Positions 9,367 through 19,530 of a DNA stretch of 64,000 bases are shown piece by piece. The notes beneath the pieces were generated by a model. The model was not told the DNA's origin, ran no database searches, and was given only the letters and a program-made list of their open reading frames with translations. The position numbers and the translations under genes were made by a program. This DNA is from Nitrospira sp. (lineage in GTDB: Bacteria > Nitrospirota > Nitrospiria > Nitrospirales > Nitrospiraceae), in assembly GCA_029865225.1 (NCBI GenBank), contig JAOUHJ010000004.1:52343-116342 (forward strand). The letters run 5' to 3'. Within the stretch, counting starts at the first letter, position 1. Every line of letters starts with the position of its first letter.

Positions 9367-12300
9367 CAGTCGCCGAGCCACCGGCCCAAATTGAATCCAG
9401 CAGCCAGAGCGACAAGGCCCACTCCTGCAAGACCAACCCACCCAACAGGAGTAAAGAGAGAGGCGATCAAAAGTACTCCGCCAACTGCTCCAAGAGCATT
9501 TACGACGCCTCCTGCGGTATCGCCACGCTCGAAAGATCGGGCCGAGGCGACGCCAAAACCAATCGCGGCTGCTGCCCCTCCGAATAAGGTGCCGCCAGCA
9601 GCTCCGATCGCCATGGATTCGGCAGATCCCAGAATCGCACCGGAGCCATAGATGATGCCGCTCGTTGCTTCTCCGACACCCGCAAGCACCAACGGTATTG
9701 CAACCCCTGGGTTGGGATCTTGTCCTCCGGTTATCGCGGTGAACATACCGGTACCGAAGAACAGACCTCCGCCCAGTCCTCCGCCAATGGCTCGCGCCGG
9801 CCATTCGTATCGGGCCTGAATCGACGTTGGTGCCGGCGTGCCATGAGCCTCCACCGGATGGCCCGCAAAAGCACCGCGTCCCACAACGGAAGCAGACCGC
9901 GGCCCCCAGATACTTTCGAACTCCGCTTGCGTAAGTTGTCCGCCAGGAGCACGGGCTCGTGCACGGCTGAATTCCGCCTCTCCGGCCGCATGCTCGGGAG
10001 TTGGTGCCCCTTCGATGTCGCCCATCATCCAACCGGAACCGCTGCTTCGGATCGCTGCACGCGCATCTGCCTTGCCCTGTGTTCCGGACCAAAGATGGAG
10101 TGTTCCCCTCGGTCTTGCTCCCGTCACGCTAGTTGGTCGCGCCGCTTCTTGAAGGACCGATCGAGCCGCATCTGGAACTGGAGCAAGGTCTGTCCGGGAT
10201 TCGGCTCGATCGCGCTCTGCCTCCTCGGCGGGCGGATGGCTTGATTCTGCCGATGGATCCGGTGTTTCAGCCGAGTTGGTTTCCGGACCTGGGGTACTCG
10301 TCGGCGGGCGCGAACCCAATATGCCCAGTGGGTCTCCCTCAGGAATGTGCTCCGGGTCGAATACTCCGAAGTTCCATTGATTTCCACTGTAGGTTGGGTT
10401 TGGATTCTCAGCTCCGTCACGAGACCATCTGTAACCAAGCCCAAACACGTGCTGTTGCAGCAACCCTGCACGCCGCTGTATATCAGCAGCACTGGCACCG
10501 GATGGCACGTTGGCGATGTCGGGGGGCAACGCAAAGCGTCTATCCATCTCCTGCATGCCAGTTGGATCGGAAAGAACTACAGGGGTGTTGGCACAGTAGC
10601 GGAAGAGATTCGGGCCACTTACAAAGCCGGCTGGGTCACAGCTCGTCCATCTCCCCAGCCACGGGGCGTAATATCTCGCCCCAAAGTAATACAGCCCAGT
10701 CTCATCGTCCCGCTCCTTGCCACTAAACCGATAGCGCTTCAAACTCAGATCGAAACCCGGTTTGGCCGAGCGATACGCCGTCGTGCCATACGGGTGATAT
10801 TCCTCGTAGGAAATCGGATCGCCGTCCTCATCCGTCTCTAGCACCGCCGAGCCAAGATGATTGGCATACTGGTAGCGGATCAGCGCAACATTGAGCGGGT
10901 TGGCGGGATCGTCGTTGTCGTCGTCCCGGACCTTTGTATCGACCCGCGCGATGTGGCCGGTGTTGTCGCTGATGTGGACCGTCCAGCGTTCCATGCGCAG
11001 ATCGTTTGTGTTGCGCCGCCGGCGGCGGTGGATCATCACCGCGCCGAGGAAGATCCATTCGAGCTTCAGGTTGCCATTGCGCTCGATCACCTTGCGAATT
11101 CGCTGTCCACCCAGGCCGTAGACGTAATGCGCCGTTCCGCCGCCACCCAGATCTACCCGGCGCAACTGGTCCATGAAGTTCCAGTCCATCGTCGCCAGAT
11201 GCGGCATGCGGGTCATGTTGCCATACACGTCATAGGCGTAAGTGCCACTGTAGGGTCCGCCGTCCGGGTCGCCAGGCATGCTGGTGGCACTCAATCGGTT
11301 CGTTCGATTACCAGACGGATCGTCAAATGCATAGTGGTAATGGCGGGTCCATCCATTGCCGATTCCGGGCTGTGGTTGAAATCGATGTTTTAGTACTTTA
11401 ACGTTCCCCAGTAAGTCGTATTCGTACTCCTCCGTGTAGGTGCGCACTGCACCGACGTTGTTAGGGTGCGGTAGTTGGACAAAATCCAGATCGGTGTGGG
11501 TTCGGATGGCGTCGTTGACACCACCGGCGAGTTCACGACCTGAGGCTCGGATGAGTTGGTAGATCGCATCATATTCGTACAGGCTTTCCGGCTTGACGAC
11601 GGCATTGTTGAAGTAGTGCGTTTGCTGCGCGTCGTCGCGGATCTGGGTGATGTTGCCGACCGGGTCGTAGTTGTAGTTGAGGTTCTGCAACCCTTGCGTC
11701 TGTGGGTCAGCGCCAGACTTGTGGGTCAGCAGATTCGTCAAACGGAAGGTCTTGGGGTCGTAGAAGTAGCGAGTGAAGACCTCATTGCCATACCGCGCAA
11801 ACTGGCGCTGGCCCTTGGCGTTATAATCCTGGCCTTTCAGAAACTCGATGAAGTTGCCTTGCCCTCTGATCTGTGCCTTGAGTGAGGCAAGGAAGTTGGC
11901 CTCGTTGTAGGTTGGCACAATGATTGTACCGTCTGGCAACGTGACCCGAGTGGGGCGGTTCAGCGCGTCGTGCAGTGAGGTGGCCGTGAAGACTTCGCCA
12001 GTCTCCAGCGCAGGGTTTGCGGCTACCTGTATGGCAGCGACATCCGGAAGACCGACCAGCGCACTCCAAGTGAGATCATTTTTGTAATCCTTAGCCAGTA
12101 CGCGATCGACCGACTTCGGGTTGCCTTTGAAGTCCAGCTGCGGCACTCGTACCATGCCAGCCGGGTCAAAGATCAGGTGAGCCGTGCCGAGTAGATTCAG
12201 CGGTTGAGCAGTGGCTTGCCCCAGGTGGTCGCCATAAACTACATAGTTGAACAGGATCTCGGCCTGAGCGGCTTCTTGCACGAAGGTGCTCACCGGGCGG

Positions 12301-15300
12301 TGCAGGTTGTCATACTCGGCACGAAACTGGCGGCCATGTTCGTCCCAGGTCTTGACGAGAGCCCCGAGCACGTTCTGAAAGGTCCAGCGGCGGCCTTTCT
12401 CGGCACTGTCGCCGACTATTGGAGTTCCCGCCATGCCGACGAAGCCGCTGGCAACTTCACGCTGTGCTTGATCAAACATCTTTGAGAGGCGCCCGGTCAG
12501 GTCGCTTTCCGAGCGTACCGTCGCCGTCCTGCCGCCGCCGTAATCGGAGACGGCGTAGACAGGCCGCCCAAGGCTGTCGAAGTGAATCACGCCTGGCGTA
12601 TCCGCATGTTTGGCAGCGAGCCATGCGGCGCGACGCTCCGGGTCGTTCAGCGGTTCTGGTTGCGCCGTCGGATCGGGACTGCCGCGGTCGACGTACCACT
12701 GGCTCTCTTTTACGGTGTCATTGGCGTCAAAGACCTTCTGCCACCATGGCGTGAACTCGACCTTGGCGAAGGTGCCGTTGGGGAACAGCGTGCGGATATT
12801 ACGCCCGACTGGGTCGTAGTAGAGGATGGGCGTCACACCAATTTCGCGCAGCACCTTCTCGGCTTCGTACTCGTGTGTAGTGCTGAAATACGGTTCATAC
12901 TGCTTGACCGTCTTGCCTTTGTTGTTGAGGACCGTGCGCCCGTTACCCACCCAGCGCGGATCGGCATCCACTTCAGTCTTGCTGCCGTCCGGGTTTACCT
13001 TGAACGCCTTGCCCGGATGCGCCTGGGCCTTGACCATCGCCACGCCACCGCTGCCGTTGGAGTAGGCGTAGCTTTCCTGCCAGCGGGGATTGGCGGCCCC
13101 GTGCTGCTCACGTGCGAAGGTGTGGACGAAATTGGGCTTGCGGTTGTTCTTCCAATTGAACAACTCGTATTCCATCCGCGTCGTGGGGTCTGCCAGCGTG
13201 TCGCCATCCGCCGAGCCGGCCTTGCCCAAGATGGCGGTCTTGACCACCATGCCCAACTCATCATGCTCGACGGCTGAGCGGTTGCCATTGGGGTCGGTCA
13301 TCAACACCGGGCCAAGGATGCGGTAATCGTTGACGGCTGTGACGAGGTTCCACGCGGCCTGTTTGACTTCGACCTTTTTGATGAGCAGGACATACTGATC
13401 GAAGGTGGCGATCGTCTCCAGGCCGAACGGATCATTGGCGCCGATCGGGAGATAAAAAGTGTCGCGTGGATTCGCCGGATAGACAGCCGTGCCGGAGGGT
13501 ATCCACCAGTTGGCGTCACCTCCAAAGTGGACATACCCCGCCGCAGTGAATTCGGCATCGCTGACTTTGCCGGCGTAGTGGATGGCGGTGACACCGGGCG
13601 TGAAGGCGAGCTTGTAGCTCTGGTGACCCAGACCCAGTGTGTCCCATTGGCCCAATGGCAACGGGTTCAGAGCGTTGTCGAGGAAGAGCGTGCGGCTGTG
13701 GGAGAGCAGGCGCTTCTGCGGTGTGACGCCGTCTGCGACGACCTCGTAGTCGATCGGGGCTGCAACGGCGATCTTGTTCTTGATCTCCTCGAACTGGAAG
13801 AAGGCGGCGTCCGGCGCGATACCGGTGATCTCGAATTTCCTGGACTCGAAGGGAACGCGCAGCCGGTAGGCCTCGACTGGCGCGGTTTGCTCGATGTCTG
13901 GCGTGTAGTCCGCCTCGGCATACGTGATGTAACGGTGTTGTTGGTCGCGGGTGACTTCTGCGGGAAGGGTAGCGTCGGCGATCTTGCGGCCATACACGAC
14001 CGAGCAGGACTTGCGGGCGTTGCCGTAATCGTCGAGATCCAGGCCGAAGGTGTGCGAGATGCGAGGGTCAGCCGGATTACGCTCGTAGTTGAGCGAGATG
14101 GACTCCCGGCCCACCGGAAAGAAAACGCTGTGCCGCTGACCCCCACGCGGCTGCAACCAGCGTATCTCGAAATTGTTTTCGGCAACTGTGTAGGGGTGTA
14201 CTTGTTCTGCCGAGCCGTCGTAACTATAGATTTCCTGGCGCAGCGGCAGACCCTTCAGCGCGCGGAGGCATTCACGCAGTTCGCTGGCGATCAACCCCGC
14301 CGGGAGAATCGGTTCGGGGATATGCTGTTTCTGCCCGTAGTACTCGTGTCGGTACTGATGCAGGATTCTTGGTTGGTCGAGGAATGCCCCTGTGTGATAC
14401 CAGGTTCGGGTTGTGACTGGCGGCTGGTTGAGCTCCGGTGTCAGTTCCTGGGCACCATGCACGGCCTGCACGCCCACGACATAGTCTTCGAAGGCCTCGG
14501 TGTCGAACTGCTCGACCATGCCGAAACCGCGGAACTCACGCTCCTCGCCGTCGAAGTAACCGTGATGGTAGGCGTAGCGGGTGACGAAGCGGTTGCGGCT
14601 GATGTGGTCGTAGGTCTCGACTCGCTCAACCACGTGGACGGGAAAGGGCAGCTTGGTGATCCAAGGATTCCCGTCACGCTTATCTTTAAGATAAAACTTG
14701 GTCGAGGGCGCATACTCAACGCGCGTTTCTGCTCCAAGATTGTTCATTGTCTTAATAAGGAGATGCGGCTTGCGACTGCCCATCAGATTGACGTAACGCA
14801 TCTGTCGATGAGCGTCACCAGGTAAGGGCGAAGACCAGACCAGGCACGCGGTCCCGTTGCCGAGTAGGTCGATCGGGACAATGCTTACGAGATCATCAAT
14901 GCGAGGAAATACTTTCAGCCGTTGTGGCTGGCTCCAGCTGTTGCCCGACTGGTTGAAGTACAGATGTATCCCATCACGATGCAGGTAGATGATGTCGGTG
15001 GTGCCGGATCCGTCGATATCCGCGAGACGAATCCTTTTCTGATCGAATAGGTCAGGGTGGTCGAAATGGGGCGCGTGGTCCATTGTCACTTTCGCGCCGA
15101 AACGTCCGTAGCCCAAGTTGGGCCAGTAGCAGACCTCTCCATTCCGAATGCGGACAAGATCGGTGAGCCCGTCTCCGCTGAGATCCGCCAGGTAGACAGA
15201 CTGAGTCCCATCGGCAAAGACCAGGCGTGGACCTTTCTCCTCATCCAATGCCTGCGCGACGCGTCTGGCTGGGCCGAACCCTTCTTCAGCTAATGAGAGA

Positions 15301-17165
15301 TGCCAAGCCAAGGCGTCGTCTTCGGTGATGAGCACATCAGCATGACCATCGCCGTCCAGATCCACGAACTTGAGATTTGGATCGCGTGGGTCGTGATTAA
15401 GTCGCGCTGTAAAGGGGCGAAACGGTTCCCATCCTTCCGCTTTGTCATGCTCATAGAGCCCAGGCGTAGGCCCATCCAGGGTGACAAGGTCGGGTTGGCC
15501 GTCTCCAGCCAGATCCATAAACTGCACACTGCCGTTGAGGGTGACGTTCGGCTTCAGAGAAACGGTTTCAAGTGCTGAGAACTTCGCCTTCACGACTTCG
15601 CGGCCGTCCGGCAGCTTATCGGATATGGGGCTCCAGTTGCGCTTGTAGAACCAGGCGCCGCCCTGTTCGGTGAGGATGCCGGGGATTCCTTCGCCGTGCA
15701 GATCCGTCCATTGATAGGCCGTGCCGTCCAATCCCATCGGCAAGTTTTCCACGCTTTTGGGATCGATCTCTTCCATGAGATCTTGGACTTCCGGTTGGCT
15801 ATACGTGAATTCGACGGGTGGGAACGATTTCTTCAGATATCGATCACCCTGTCGGACGTAGCCGGACTGGGTGACTGAGGCCAGAAAGGAATAGATGGGG
15901 ATCCGAGCGTTGCCAGGATCCTTTTCGTATTCATAGGTGAAGTCTGTGGAGCGCACCAAACAGTCCTGGCCGACATTGTCCTCGTCAGGAAAATGATGGA
16001 ACATGAGCACGCGCTGACAGAGCCGATAGGTGCGGACTTCAAAACCAGATCGATAGGACGAAAAGGGATCATTCCGGACAGGCCAGTTCGCATTCTGGGG
16101 AACCTTTGCAGACGCAGCGGCAAAGACTCGTCCTTGTTCATCAGATTCTTGCTCCTGATAATGTGGCTCGTCATAATCGAATACCGCTTCGAACAGCCAA
16201 TGTTGACTGCCATTTTCCGCATCCGCACCTGGTGGTTCTGGCCAGGACGTTCCCAGCTTTAGTTCAGGGAAGTAGGGTGCGCGATTCCCGTAACGGATTC
16301 TCTTCAGGTAGCGTTGAGCCGAACGAGATTGATCTGTGCGATTACGTTCATGAACCCGGCCGAGGTCTATACGGGTGGAGTCCTCCTGCTTATAGCTGTA
16401 CACCAGCACGTTGCCTTTATCGTCGTGGGTCTGGCAGATGAGCCAACTGAAAATCCTTGTGGGATCTGAGGGGTCTTGCACACGACTTTCTGCGGTCCTG
16501 CCGTACCAAGTGGTGATATTGTCCTTGGAGGTAGAACGCCAGAATGTGTCCTGTGAGTCGGTCTTGTTTGTCCATCGCTCGATGCGAGCAAATAGACCTT
16601 CAATCCGGGGTCTATAGCGGCGAATACGATAGATCTGACCGCCAACGGTTCTGTCGGGGAGAACTTCCGGTTCCCATTTGCCAACCTCGTTCTTGATGAG
16701 AGTTGGGACAAGGTCTTCTGAACCGGAGAGGATGAAGACATCTGAATCTTCGGCATCGTGATACTTCGGAAGCCCTTTGTCAGTTTTGCGAGTGATTGAA
16801 GGTACGGAAAGGCTCCAACCGAATCCGAACGGGCCGTTACCCGAGCCTGAATCATAAGAAAGCGACAGTTGCGGGCCGAATCCTGAACGACCTGGCGAAG
16901 TGGCGATCGGTACGGTTATGGAGCCCGTGCCAGTGACCGGATTCGCGGCAAACTTCTCTCCCATTCCACGAATAGCCCCACCGCCTTTTGGGAGCGAGAT
17001 CGACGGTGCTGCAATAAGAAATGATTTTTCTTGAGGCGCGTTGGGGGATGACGCTGTCGATTGACTGGAAGCCGAAGAGTGACTTGGTTCGACTGGCTGC
17101 TTCCCTGGTTTCACGCTTATCCACTCCTTCGAACTAGCATCCTTGCATTCTTCGGGAGACGGCAC
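9366..17165 (-). CDS. Fused TcB-TcC (SpvB/Rhs) toxin cocoon protein with unassigned C-terminal tip
   Basis: 2599 aa. B and C components of a Tc toxin in one chain; the cocoon would hold and process the C-terminal toxic tip. An SpvB domain (about residues 70-350) has GSITVPIATSPGRSGFGP and GNGPFGFGWSLSVPSI. FG-GAP/VCBS calcium-type repeats follow (FMDLAGDGQPDLV near 548, FVDLDGDGHADVLI near 598, LADLSGDGLTDLV near 658, LADIDGSGTTDII near 713), then TcdB-middle-like regions and Rhs/YD repeats. The Rhs core closes with LYYFGARYYAPWLGRW and DPAGFVSGPNLFRY...SDPTG near 2200; both DP(A/T)G aspartates expected of the Rhs/TccC autoprotease are present. The last 395 residues are unrelated to the core: a Pro-rich linker, a module with TLHLWSGTQGKADA and ESIWGPRSASVV, and a Gly/Ala-rich hydrophobic tail. 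The listed GTG start has no clear ribosome site; a GTG at 17114 is preceded by AAGGAG at 9 nt and may be the true start. Confidence 0.93.
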   Translation of the reverse strand: MPSPEECKDASSKEWISVKPGKQPVEPSHSSASSQSTASSPNAPQEKSFLIAAPSISLPKGGGAIRGMGEKFAANPVTGTGSITVPIATSPGRSGFGPQLSLSYDSGSGNGPFGFGWSLSVPSITRKTDKGLPKYHDAEDSDVFILSGSEDLVPTLIKNEVGKWEPEVLPDRTVGGQIYRIRRYRPRIEGLFARIERWTNKTDSQDTFWRSTSKDNITTWYGRTAESRVQDPSDPTRIFSWLICQTHDDKGNVLVYSYKQEDSTRIDLGRVHERNRTDQSRSAQRYLKRIRYGNRAPYFPELKLGTSWPEPPGADAENGSQHWLFEAVFDYDEPHYQEQESDEQGRVFAAASAKVPQNANWPVRNDPFSSYRSGFEVRTYRLCQRVLMFHHFPDEDNVGQDCLVRSTDFTYEYEKDPGNARIPIYSFLASVTQSGYVRQGDRYLKKSFPPVEFTYSQPEVQDLMEEIDPKSVENLPMGLDGTAYQWTDLHGEGIPGILTEQGGAWFYKRNWSPISDKLPDGREVVKAKFSALETVSLKPNVTLNGSVQFMDLAGDGQPDLVTLDGPTPGLYEHDKAEGWEPFRPFTARLNHDPRDPNLKFVDLDGDGHADVLITEDDALAWHLSLAEEGFGPARRVAQALDEEKGPRLVFADGTQSVYLADLSGDGLTDLVRIRNGEVCYWPNLGYGRFGAKVTMDHAPHFDHPDLFDQKRIRLADIDGSGTTDIIYLHRDGIHLYFNQSGNSWSQPQRLKVFPRIDDLVSIVPIDLLGNGTACLVWSSPLPGDAHRQMRYVNLMGSRKPHLLIKTMNNLGAETRVEYAPSTKFYLKDKRDGNPWITKLPFPVHVVERVETYDHISRNRFVTRYAYHHGYFDGEEREFRGFGMVEQFDTEAFEDYVVGVQAVHGAQELTPELNQPPVTTRTWYHTGAFLDQPRILHQYRHEYYGQKQHIPEPILPAGLIASELRECLRALKGLPLRQEIYSYDGSAEQVHPYTVAENNFEIRWLQPRGGQRHSVFFPVGRESISLNYERNPADPRISHTFGLDLDDYGNARKSCSVVYGRKIADATLPAEVTRDQQHRYITYAEADYTPDIEQTAPVEAYRLRVPFESRKFEITGIAPDAAFFQFEEIKNKIAVAAPIDYEVVADGVTPQKRLLSHSRTLFLDNALNPLPLGQWDTLGLGHQSYKLAFTPGVTAIHYAGKVSDAEFTAAGYVHFGGDANWWIPSGTAVYPANPRDTFYLPIGANDPFGLETIATFDQYVLLIKKVEVKQAAWNLVTAVNDYRILGPVLMTDPNGNRSAVEHDELGMVVKTAILGKAGSADGDTLADPTTRMEYELFNWKNNRKPNFVHTFAREQHGAANPRWQESYAYSNGSGGVAMVKAQAHPGKAFKVNPDGSKTEVDADPRWVGNGRTVLNNKGKTVKQYEPYFSTTHEYEAEKVLREIGVTPILYYDPVGRNIRTLFPNGTFAKVEFTPWWQKVFDANDTVKESQWYVDRGSPDPTAQPEPLNDPERRAAWLAAKHADTPGVIHFDSLGRPVYAVSDYGGGRTATVRSESDLTGRLSKMFDQAQREVASGFVGMAGTPIVGDSAEKGRRWTFQNVLGALVKTWDEHGRQFRAEYDNLHRPVSTFVQEAAQAEILFNYVVYGDHLGQATAQPLNLLGTAHLIFDPAGMVRVPQLDFKGNPKSVDRVLAKDYKNDLTWSALVGLPDVAAIQVAANPALETGEVFTATSLHDALNRPTRVTLPDGTIIVPTYNEANFLASLKAQIRGQGNFIEFLKGQDYNAKGQRQFARYGNEVFTRYFYDPKTFRLTNLLTHKSGADPQTQGLQNLNYNYDPVGNITQIRDDAQQTHYFNNAVVKPESLYEYDAIYQLIRASGRELAGGVNDAIRTHTDLDFVQLPHPNNVGAVRTYTEEYEYDLLGNVKVLKHRFQPQPGIGNGWTRHYHYAFDDPSGNRTNRLSATSMPGDPDGGPYSGTYAYDVYGNMTRMPHLATMDWNFMDQLRRVDLGGGGTAHYVYGLGGQRIRKVIERNGNLKLEWIFLGAVMIHRRRRRNTNDLRMERWTVHISDNTGHIARVDTKVRDDDNDDPANPLNVALIRYQYANHLGSAVLETDEDGDPISYEEYHPYGTTAYRSAKPGFDLSLKRYRFSGKERDDETGLYYFGARYYAPWLGRWTSCDPAGFVSGPNLFRYCANTPVVLSDPTGMQEMDRRFALPPDIANVPSGASAADIQRRAGLLQQHVFGLGYRWSRDGAENPNPTYSGNQWNFGVFDPEHIPEGDPLGILGSRPPTSTPGPETNSAETPDPSAESSHPPAEEAERDRAESRTDLAPVPDAARSVLQEAARPTSVTGARPRGTLHLWSGTQGKADARAAIRSSGSGWMMGDIEGAPTPEHAAGEAEFSRARARAPGGQLTQAEFESIWGPRSASVVGRGAFAGHPVEAHGTPAPTSIQARYEWPARAIGGGLGGGLFFGTGMFTAITGGQDPNPGVAIPLVLAGVGEATSGIIYGSGAILGSAESMAIGAAGGTLFGGAAAAIGFGVASARSFERGDTAGGVVNALGAVGGVLLIASLFTPVGWVGLAGVGLVALAAGFNLGRWLGD

Positions 17166-17632
17166 CCGTATTTAGGAAACAAGACGAATCCTTACCCCAA
17201 GCCCATCGCCATTTTCAAATCAATTTTTCTGAATTGGAACTCAAAATGGCTCGACTGGAACACAGCAAGATCTGTGCTCTAATTACTACATACGTAACCG
17301 GCTGATTTGGATTAATTATCGAGGGGACTAGAGAGAACCAGGACTGTGGTGTATCTCATTGTGATCTATCTGAATCCAATTAGATTCAGGGGGAAAATAA
17401 GGAAAGACATCGCATCATGTTTCACTTTAGAACAGGCGGATGCATAAGGGACCATACTCTTGCAGATAATCTTCCCCGTAACGTCGGCCCATTTCGAAAC
17501 ACACATAATCAGAAATTGGCGCGTCGGACGCAATTCCGTAAACTTGTTTGGGGGCGTTGAGGCCCTGCCTTATTAAATTTCCCCACCGTATGGGGGTGCA
17601 AGCATAACTACTTCCCGCGGAACAGCTGGCCT
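17166..17632. other. Non-coding stretch upstream of the TcBC gene
   Basis: 467 bp between the start of the TcB-TcC gene and the end of the upstream amidase gene. It has an AT-rich part near 17210-17320, the likely place for the toxin promoter, but I cannot place -35 and -10 boxes with confidence. No gene, tRNA or clear hairpin seen. Confidence 0.5.
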
Positions 17633-18091
17633 CTAGGCAAGTAAGCGGCGGACGCCAAGCAGTCGCTTTATAGGATATGGACTCACGTTCACCGAATCTG
17701 ACTGGTTCCCACCGAGAACAAGAACGGAGTTCCCATCGCGCCCAGCAAAAAATCCAGCATGCCCAGGAGCATCAATCACATCTGACCCAGGGTCCCTATC
17801 ACGGCGCTTGAATACGACCACGTCAAATCCGACCAAGGCATCTTCGATAGAAACAGCCTGGCCGATCCGTAACCATGACCGTGCTAACAAATCTTTTGAT
17901 CGTGGCAATCTCAGTAACCAGGCTACATAGTTTAGAAATGCAGAGCACCAAGCCACCTCATCCCCCTGAGGCCAATCATCGTCTAGTCTGAGCATAGCCA
18001 AAATATGGGGGTTCGATGCTTGATCGGGAACTTCTGCAATCCCAACAAATCGCTGCGCTAAGTCGAATGCCGTCAGCTCAATAGTTGTCAT
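17633..18091 (-). CDS. NlpC/P60-type amidase (TIGR02594-like cell wall hydrolase)
   Basis: 152 aa. Likely cysteine peptidase/amidase acting on peptidoglycan peptides. Seen: the catalytic-Cys motif VAWCSAFLNYVAW about residues 46-58, then ARSWLRIG, GFDVVVFKR, the His motif APGHAGFF and VLGGNQSDSVNVSPYP at the C-terminus, in the order usual for this family. No signal peptide, so export would need lysis or a dedicated machine. The ATG at 18091 has GGGAGG about 8 nt upstream and starts the conserved domain. The same frame stays open back to an ATG at 18358, adding 89 Lys/Arg/Ser-rich residues that look non-coding. It lies on the same strand upstream of the Tc toxin genes; a role in toxin release, as lysis-type cassettes serve other Tc loci, is inferred. 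Confidence 0.78.
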   Translation of the reverse strand: MTTIELTAFDLAQRFVGIAEVPDQASNPHILAMLRLDDDWPQGDEVAWCSAFLNYVAWLLRLPRSKDLLARSWLRIGQAVSIEDALVGFDVVVFKRRDRDPGSDVIDAPGHAGFFAGRDGNSVLVLGGNQSDSVNVSPYPIKRLLGVRRLLA

Positions 18092-18686
18092 TGAATAGTC
18101 CTCCCTGATCCTGGAAGTTGCCGTTTCTTCGAGGCGATGATCACTTTTCGCAACAGCAAATCTGTTCCAGCGATGTTTCCGGATGGTTTCTTCTCCACGG
18201 TGACTTACCAACAGCCGCTCTTGTTTTGTTTCCGCCCCAGCGCGCGAATAGAAACTCGGTCGGCTAGCCGAGCGGTCAGGTAGCTTCTTGGAGAGGGAGG
18301 TGTTAAGGATTGCGCGTTTAGAACTCTTCTGTGCGCCCGAACGCTTGCGTGATGTCATTGTGAATTCTTCCCCATGCGTCTGTAGCGAAATACATGACTG
18401 TGTGCGTCTTATACTCCAAGTGAATGGAACGCGCTAGATGCATGCTGGGGAAGAAAGAATAGAATATGGCAGGATAGATTCTAAGAGGCATGAGAGCGGT
18501 GGCGGAACTCAGCTGTCCAAGCTGGGTGGAGCCCCGTCACCGCGTAGCATAAAGTACCCGCGTCGCGAATCTGATTAGATGCACTTTATGTATACCATAA
18601 GATTCAGCCCCATCGAAAATCGTGCGTTCGCAACCTCTTCTCAATCCTGTTCATCCGAATCATGCAAAGATGTTTTCGTTGTGTAG
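18092..18686. other. Non-coding stretch between amidase gene and IS3 element
   Basis: About 595 bp with no convincing gene. The part 18092-18358 is an open frame continuous with the amidase gene but of basic, low-complexity composition. The rest holds nothing I can name. Confidence 0.5.
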
Positions 18687-18699
18687 TGCTCCCCTGAAA

Positions 18700-19530
18700 T
18701 CAAGCCACCTGGGTTGACTGTTGCGCGCGGAATTGAACTGGACTCCGGTACCCGAGCGCTTGGTGCGGCCGCTCGTGGTTGTACCATAGGAGCCACTGCC
18801 GAATGACCCGCTGCGCCTCCTCGAACGTCTGAAACACATGCTGCCAGACACATTCTTCTTTGAGACTGCGAAAGAATCGCTCGATCATCCCATTCTGCTC
18901 CGGCGTATAGGGCGTGATGAATTCCTGCTGCAATCGATAGTCCCGACACGCCTGGCGAAAGCGCCGGCTCTGAAAGATCAACCCATTGTCACTGCGGAGA
19001 ACCGGCGCGCCCACCGGACGTAACGTTCCGAACCGCGCGAGGCAGGCCGCTTCGACAGCCCGTTCCGCCTCCTTGGCTCGGCTGCGTAATGCGAACTCAT
19101 AGCCGATGACTTCCCGATCGTGACAGTCGATGACGGCGGCCAGGTGTGCCCAGCCGTCATGGCCACAGGGAATATGCGTGACATCCATCGCCCACCGTTC
19201 ATTGCTGCGACTGGTCCGACTGACCCAGCCGCGGACGCGAGGGCGTGGAGTGGCGACGCGTTGATGCACGAACCAACCCTGCTGCTTCAGGACGCGATAG
19301 ATCGCCTTCCGATTGACGACGATGCCATCTCGAAATCGCAACTGCACCCAGAGCCGCCGATAGCCAAACGTCGGATGCTGCTGAATCCAATATCGCAACC
19401 GCTCTAGCCACGGTGGTGCCGTGCGACCTCGACGTCGCGCTGTTCCGGTAGCCCGATGCAAGGCGGCTCGGTTCACGCGGAGCACCTGACAGCTCCGTCG
19501 CTCTGAGACACCCAACACGCTGGCTCTCAC
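18700..19530 (-). CDS. IS3-family transposase OrfB (DDE integrase domain)
   Basis: 276 aa, catalytic subunit of the IS3 transposase. It has an HTH_21-like N-terminal region followed by an rve integrase core. DDE residues are visible as the D in RWAMDVTHI, the D in VLRSDNGLIF and the E in EQNGMIERFFRSLKEE, followed by the typical YNHERPHQALGY tail. It begins with GTG at 19530 overlapping the orfA stop (GTGA). In related elements an OrfAB fusion made by -1 frameshifting is the active transposase, so either coupling or frameshifting may operate here. Its stop codon lies inside the left inverted repeat. Confidence 0.93.
   Translation of the reverse strand: MRASVLGVSERRSCQVLRVNRAALHRATGTARRRGRTAPPWLERLRYWIQQHPTFGYRRLWVQLRFRDGIVVNRKAIYRVLKQQGWFVHQRVATPRPRVRGWVSRTSRSNERWAMDVTHIPCGHDGWAHLAAVIDCHDREVIGYEFALRSRAKEAERAVEAACLARFGTLRPVGAPVLRSDNGLIFQSRRFRQACRDYRLQQEFITPYTPEQNGMIERFFRSLKEECVWQHVFQTFEEAQRVIRQWLLWYNHERPHQALGYRSPVQFRAQQSTQVA

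Noticed and set aside
9049..10092. A 347-codon minus-strand frame spanning the end of the TcBC gene
   Set aside because: Its first 242 codons are an out-of-frame shadow of the TcBC tip with Cys/Arg/Trp-rich composition; only the last 105 codons, from the TGATG start, are taken as a gene.
13527..14825. A 432-codon plus-strand frame opposite the TcBC gene
   Set aside because: It is antisense to a well-conserved coding region; its long openness is explained by the codon usage of the real gene and it resembles no protein family.
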